From positions 1-6,227 of the forward strand of contig JAPTWR010000130.1 in NCBI GenBank assembly GCA_028065135.1: DNA of 6,227 nucleotides, given 5' to 3'. Each line of letters begins with the position of its first letter. Position 1 is the stretch's first letter. The position numbers and the translations under genes were made by a program. Source of the stretch: Acidithiobacillus sp. (GTDB lineage: Bacteria; Pseudomonadota; Gammaproteobacteria; Acidithiobacillales; Acidithiobacillaceae). Below are positions 5,230-6,227 of the stretch, one piece after another. Under the pieces are notes generated by a model. The model saw only the letters and a list, made by a program, of their open reading frames with translations. It made no database searches and had not been told where the DNA came from.

Positions 5230-5732
5230 CTACCAGTCGCGATTCTCAATATTCATGCTCAAAAGACTGCCACGAGTTACACCTATAGAAATAACCCAAC
5301 GTTCTACAACACGCGCATACTGACGGATGGAAAGATGAGGTGAGGCGTGTTTCCTGCTGGGGAAAAGAAACTGGTCATCCTTGAGTTTGGCATGGGTGAT
5401 CCAAGCAGTCAGGGCCTCTCGGGTGTGTTCGGTGATCTCAAATTGGACGGGCCTCTGAGTTTTTTGTTGGAGCACAATGGCGCGGTTCATAACGGCGTGA
5501 CCATGTGCGATATCGGAAACATGCAGTCCCACGAGGTCACAGCCCCGCAATTTGCTATCGATGGCGAGGTTGAAGAGTTGAAGAGGGCTAATCCACGGAT
5601 CTGTTAGGCCAATTGCAGGCGAATTCTAATGGCCCATACCTCCTGTAGTTTCAAGGGCCGTTTCTGACCTATGATTTTGTCTTTGTTCCAAGGGATGTTG
5701 AGGCGCTGGGTGCCGTTGAGCTTTGTTTGCAT
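5230..5732 (-). pseudogene. Small tyrosine recombinase/integrase, multiply inactivated
   Basis: Joining two frames gives most of a short site-specific tyrosine recombinase of the ~190-200-residue type. It starts at ATG 5732 (MQTKLNGTQRLNIPWNKDKI) and reads on through LKLQEVWAIRIRLQLA to an in-frame TAA at codon 43 (5606-5604). It resumes with LALFNLAIDSKLRGCDLVGL. Between these parts lies a tandem duplication of TTGAAGAG (5570-5577 and 5578-5585) that shifts the frame by 8 bases. Arg in KLRGCD (5547-5545) is the first catalytic Arg of the family, and the Lys in QQKTQRP fits the beta-hairpin Lys. Homology stops at WVISIG (about 5281), so the second Arg, both His and the tyrosine nucleophile are missing; the last 16 residues to the stop at 5230 are unrelated. 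It cannot encode active recombinase. The start lies about 60 bases from the end of transposase homology. Confidence 0.85.
5570..5585. repeat. 8-bp tandem duplication in the integrase relic
   Basis: TTGAAGAG occurs twice in direct succession. Removing one copy restores the frame LALFNLAIDS expected for this integrase family, so the duplication is a recent-looking slippage or repair event that caused a frameshift. Confidence 0.85.
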
Positions 5733-6227
5733 GACACGGTCTCCATGTTTGTGAGAAGAAGACCATTTTTTGCGAACTCAACGGACGGCGCCGTACTGAC
5801 TGCACCTGTGCGCAGAGCAGTTTTGAAATCCCGATTCAGGTATTCGTCGGGGTTGGATTCTGGCGCGTAGGGCGGCAGAAAAGCCAGCTCAATGCGGTCT
5901 TTTTTATCTGCCAGCCAGGCCGTTACCACTTTGGCATGATGCACCCGCAGATTATCGACGACCAGATAGATTTTCTGGGGCGCGTCCTGAATCAAGGCGG
6001 TGAGAAAAGTGATGAAACGCTCCGCATCAATGCTGCCTTCGACAATCTGGAAAGCGACTTTGCCCTGCGGAGAAATCGCCGAGATCATGGAGAGCGTGGC
6101 CCATCGGGCGGGAACCGCCAATACCGGCGTTTGTCCCCGAGGCGCATACCCGCGCACCCAATGGGCATCTTCCTTGACGGCCGTCTCGTCCCCCCAATAA
6201 ATCACCGCTCCCTCTTGGGCCGTTTGC
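5669..6227 (-). pseudogene. IS630-family transposase fragment, 3'-truncated, continuing past right edge
   Basis: This is the C-terminal DDE catalytic domain of an IS630/Tc1-mariner type transposase. The frame is open to base 6227, reading TAQEGAVIYWGDETAVKED, so the N-terminal helix-turn-helix part lies outside the window and the apparent start at 6205 is not real. Counting from 6205, the acidic residues are Asp6 in WGDET, Asp84 in LVVDNLRVHHAK and Glu121 in PPYAPESNPDEYLNRDFK. Family proteins carry about 35-45 more residues after that motif, ending in a conserved helix. Here homology fades around residue 137 (about 5795), and the tail to the stop at 5669 reads through the start of the integrase relic in another frame. 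It is therefore a truncated copy. No terminal inverted repeat is visible at the truncated end. Confidence 0.85.
5795..6227 (-). mobile_element. IS630-family insertion sequence remnant
   Basis: This marks the stretch that can be assigned to the insertion sequence by transposase homology. The inner end near 5795 is a break inside the coding region, not an IS terminus, because the conserved C-terminal residues are missing. The other end lies outside the window. Whether the element was cut by deletion or by recombination with the integrase region cannot be told here. Confidence 0.7.

Noticed and set aside
1..6227. CRISPR array, tRNA or rRNA gene, toxin-antitoxin pair, or defence system
   Set aside because: No regularly spaced repeats, no tRNA cloverleaf or rRNA-like stretch, and no recognisable toxin, nuclease or defence protein was seen on either strand.

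Overview
The window looks like an accessory stretch of a proteobacterial chromosome. Protein resemblances point to a gamma- or betaproteobacterium, and an Acidithiobacillus-like host is possible, but no marker gene fixes this. It mixes a few intact metabolic genes with clearly decaying ones and ends in mobile-element wreckage.

Left part (1-2760). The first 184 bases hold the 5' end of a leftward gene that looks like a transglutaminase-family protein. A 329-base gap follows, containing a long imperfect palindrome and a small hairpin. Next is an intact leftward yghU-type glutathione S-transferase. A 311-base divergent intergenic region with several inverted repeats separates it from an intact rightward aldo/keto reductase. 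The pair would fit electrophile, carbonyl or disulfide-stress metabolism, but no regulator gene is present. A hairpin follows the reductase stop codon.

Middle part (2760-4340). A rightward isochorismatase-like cysteine hydrolase and a leftward RpoS-like sigma factor run into each other tail to tail. Both have lost their C-terminal parts at one junction near 3250-3275, so each ORF finishes by reading the antisense of the other. Upstream of the sigma fragment on the same strand is an unrecognised 82-codon gene, probably in the same transcript. Its likely promoter is overlapped by a perfect 10-bp dyad whose half-sites are 21 bp apart. Further right is a leftward 82-codon phasin-like remnant with an in-frame TGA.

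Right part (4306-6227). A near full-length DUF2236 / MpaB-type oxygenase gene runs rightward. A possible 10-residue leader ORF overlaps its start codon as ATGA. After it come two leftward mobile-gene relics: a small tyrosine recombinase inactivated by a TAA codon, an 8-bp tandem duplication and loss of its C-terminal catalytic part, and an IS630-family transposase that has lost its C-terminus and runs off the right edge.

No CRISPR array, rRNA, tRNA or complete insertion sequence is visible. No convincing new multi-gene system was found. The most interesting points are the doubly truncated sigma/hydrolase junction with its still-structured upstream control region, and the coupled leader in front of the MpaB-like gene.
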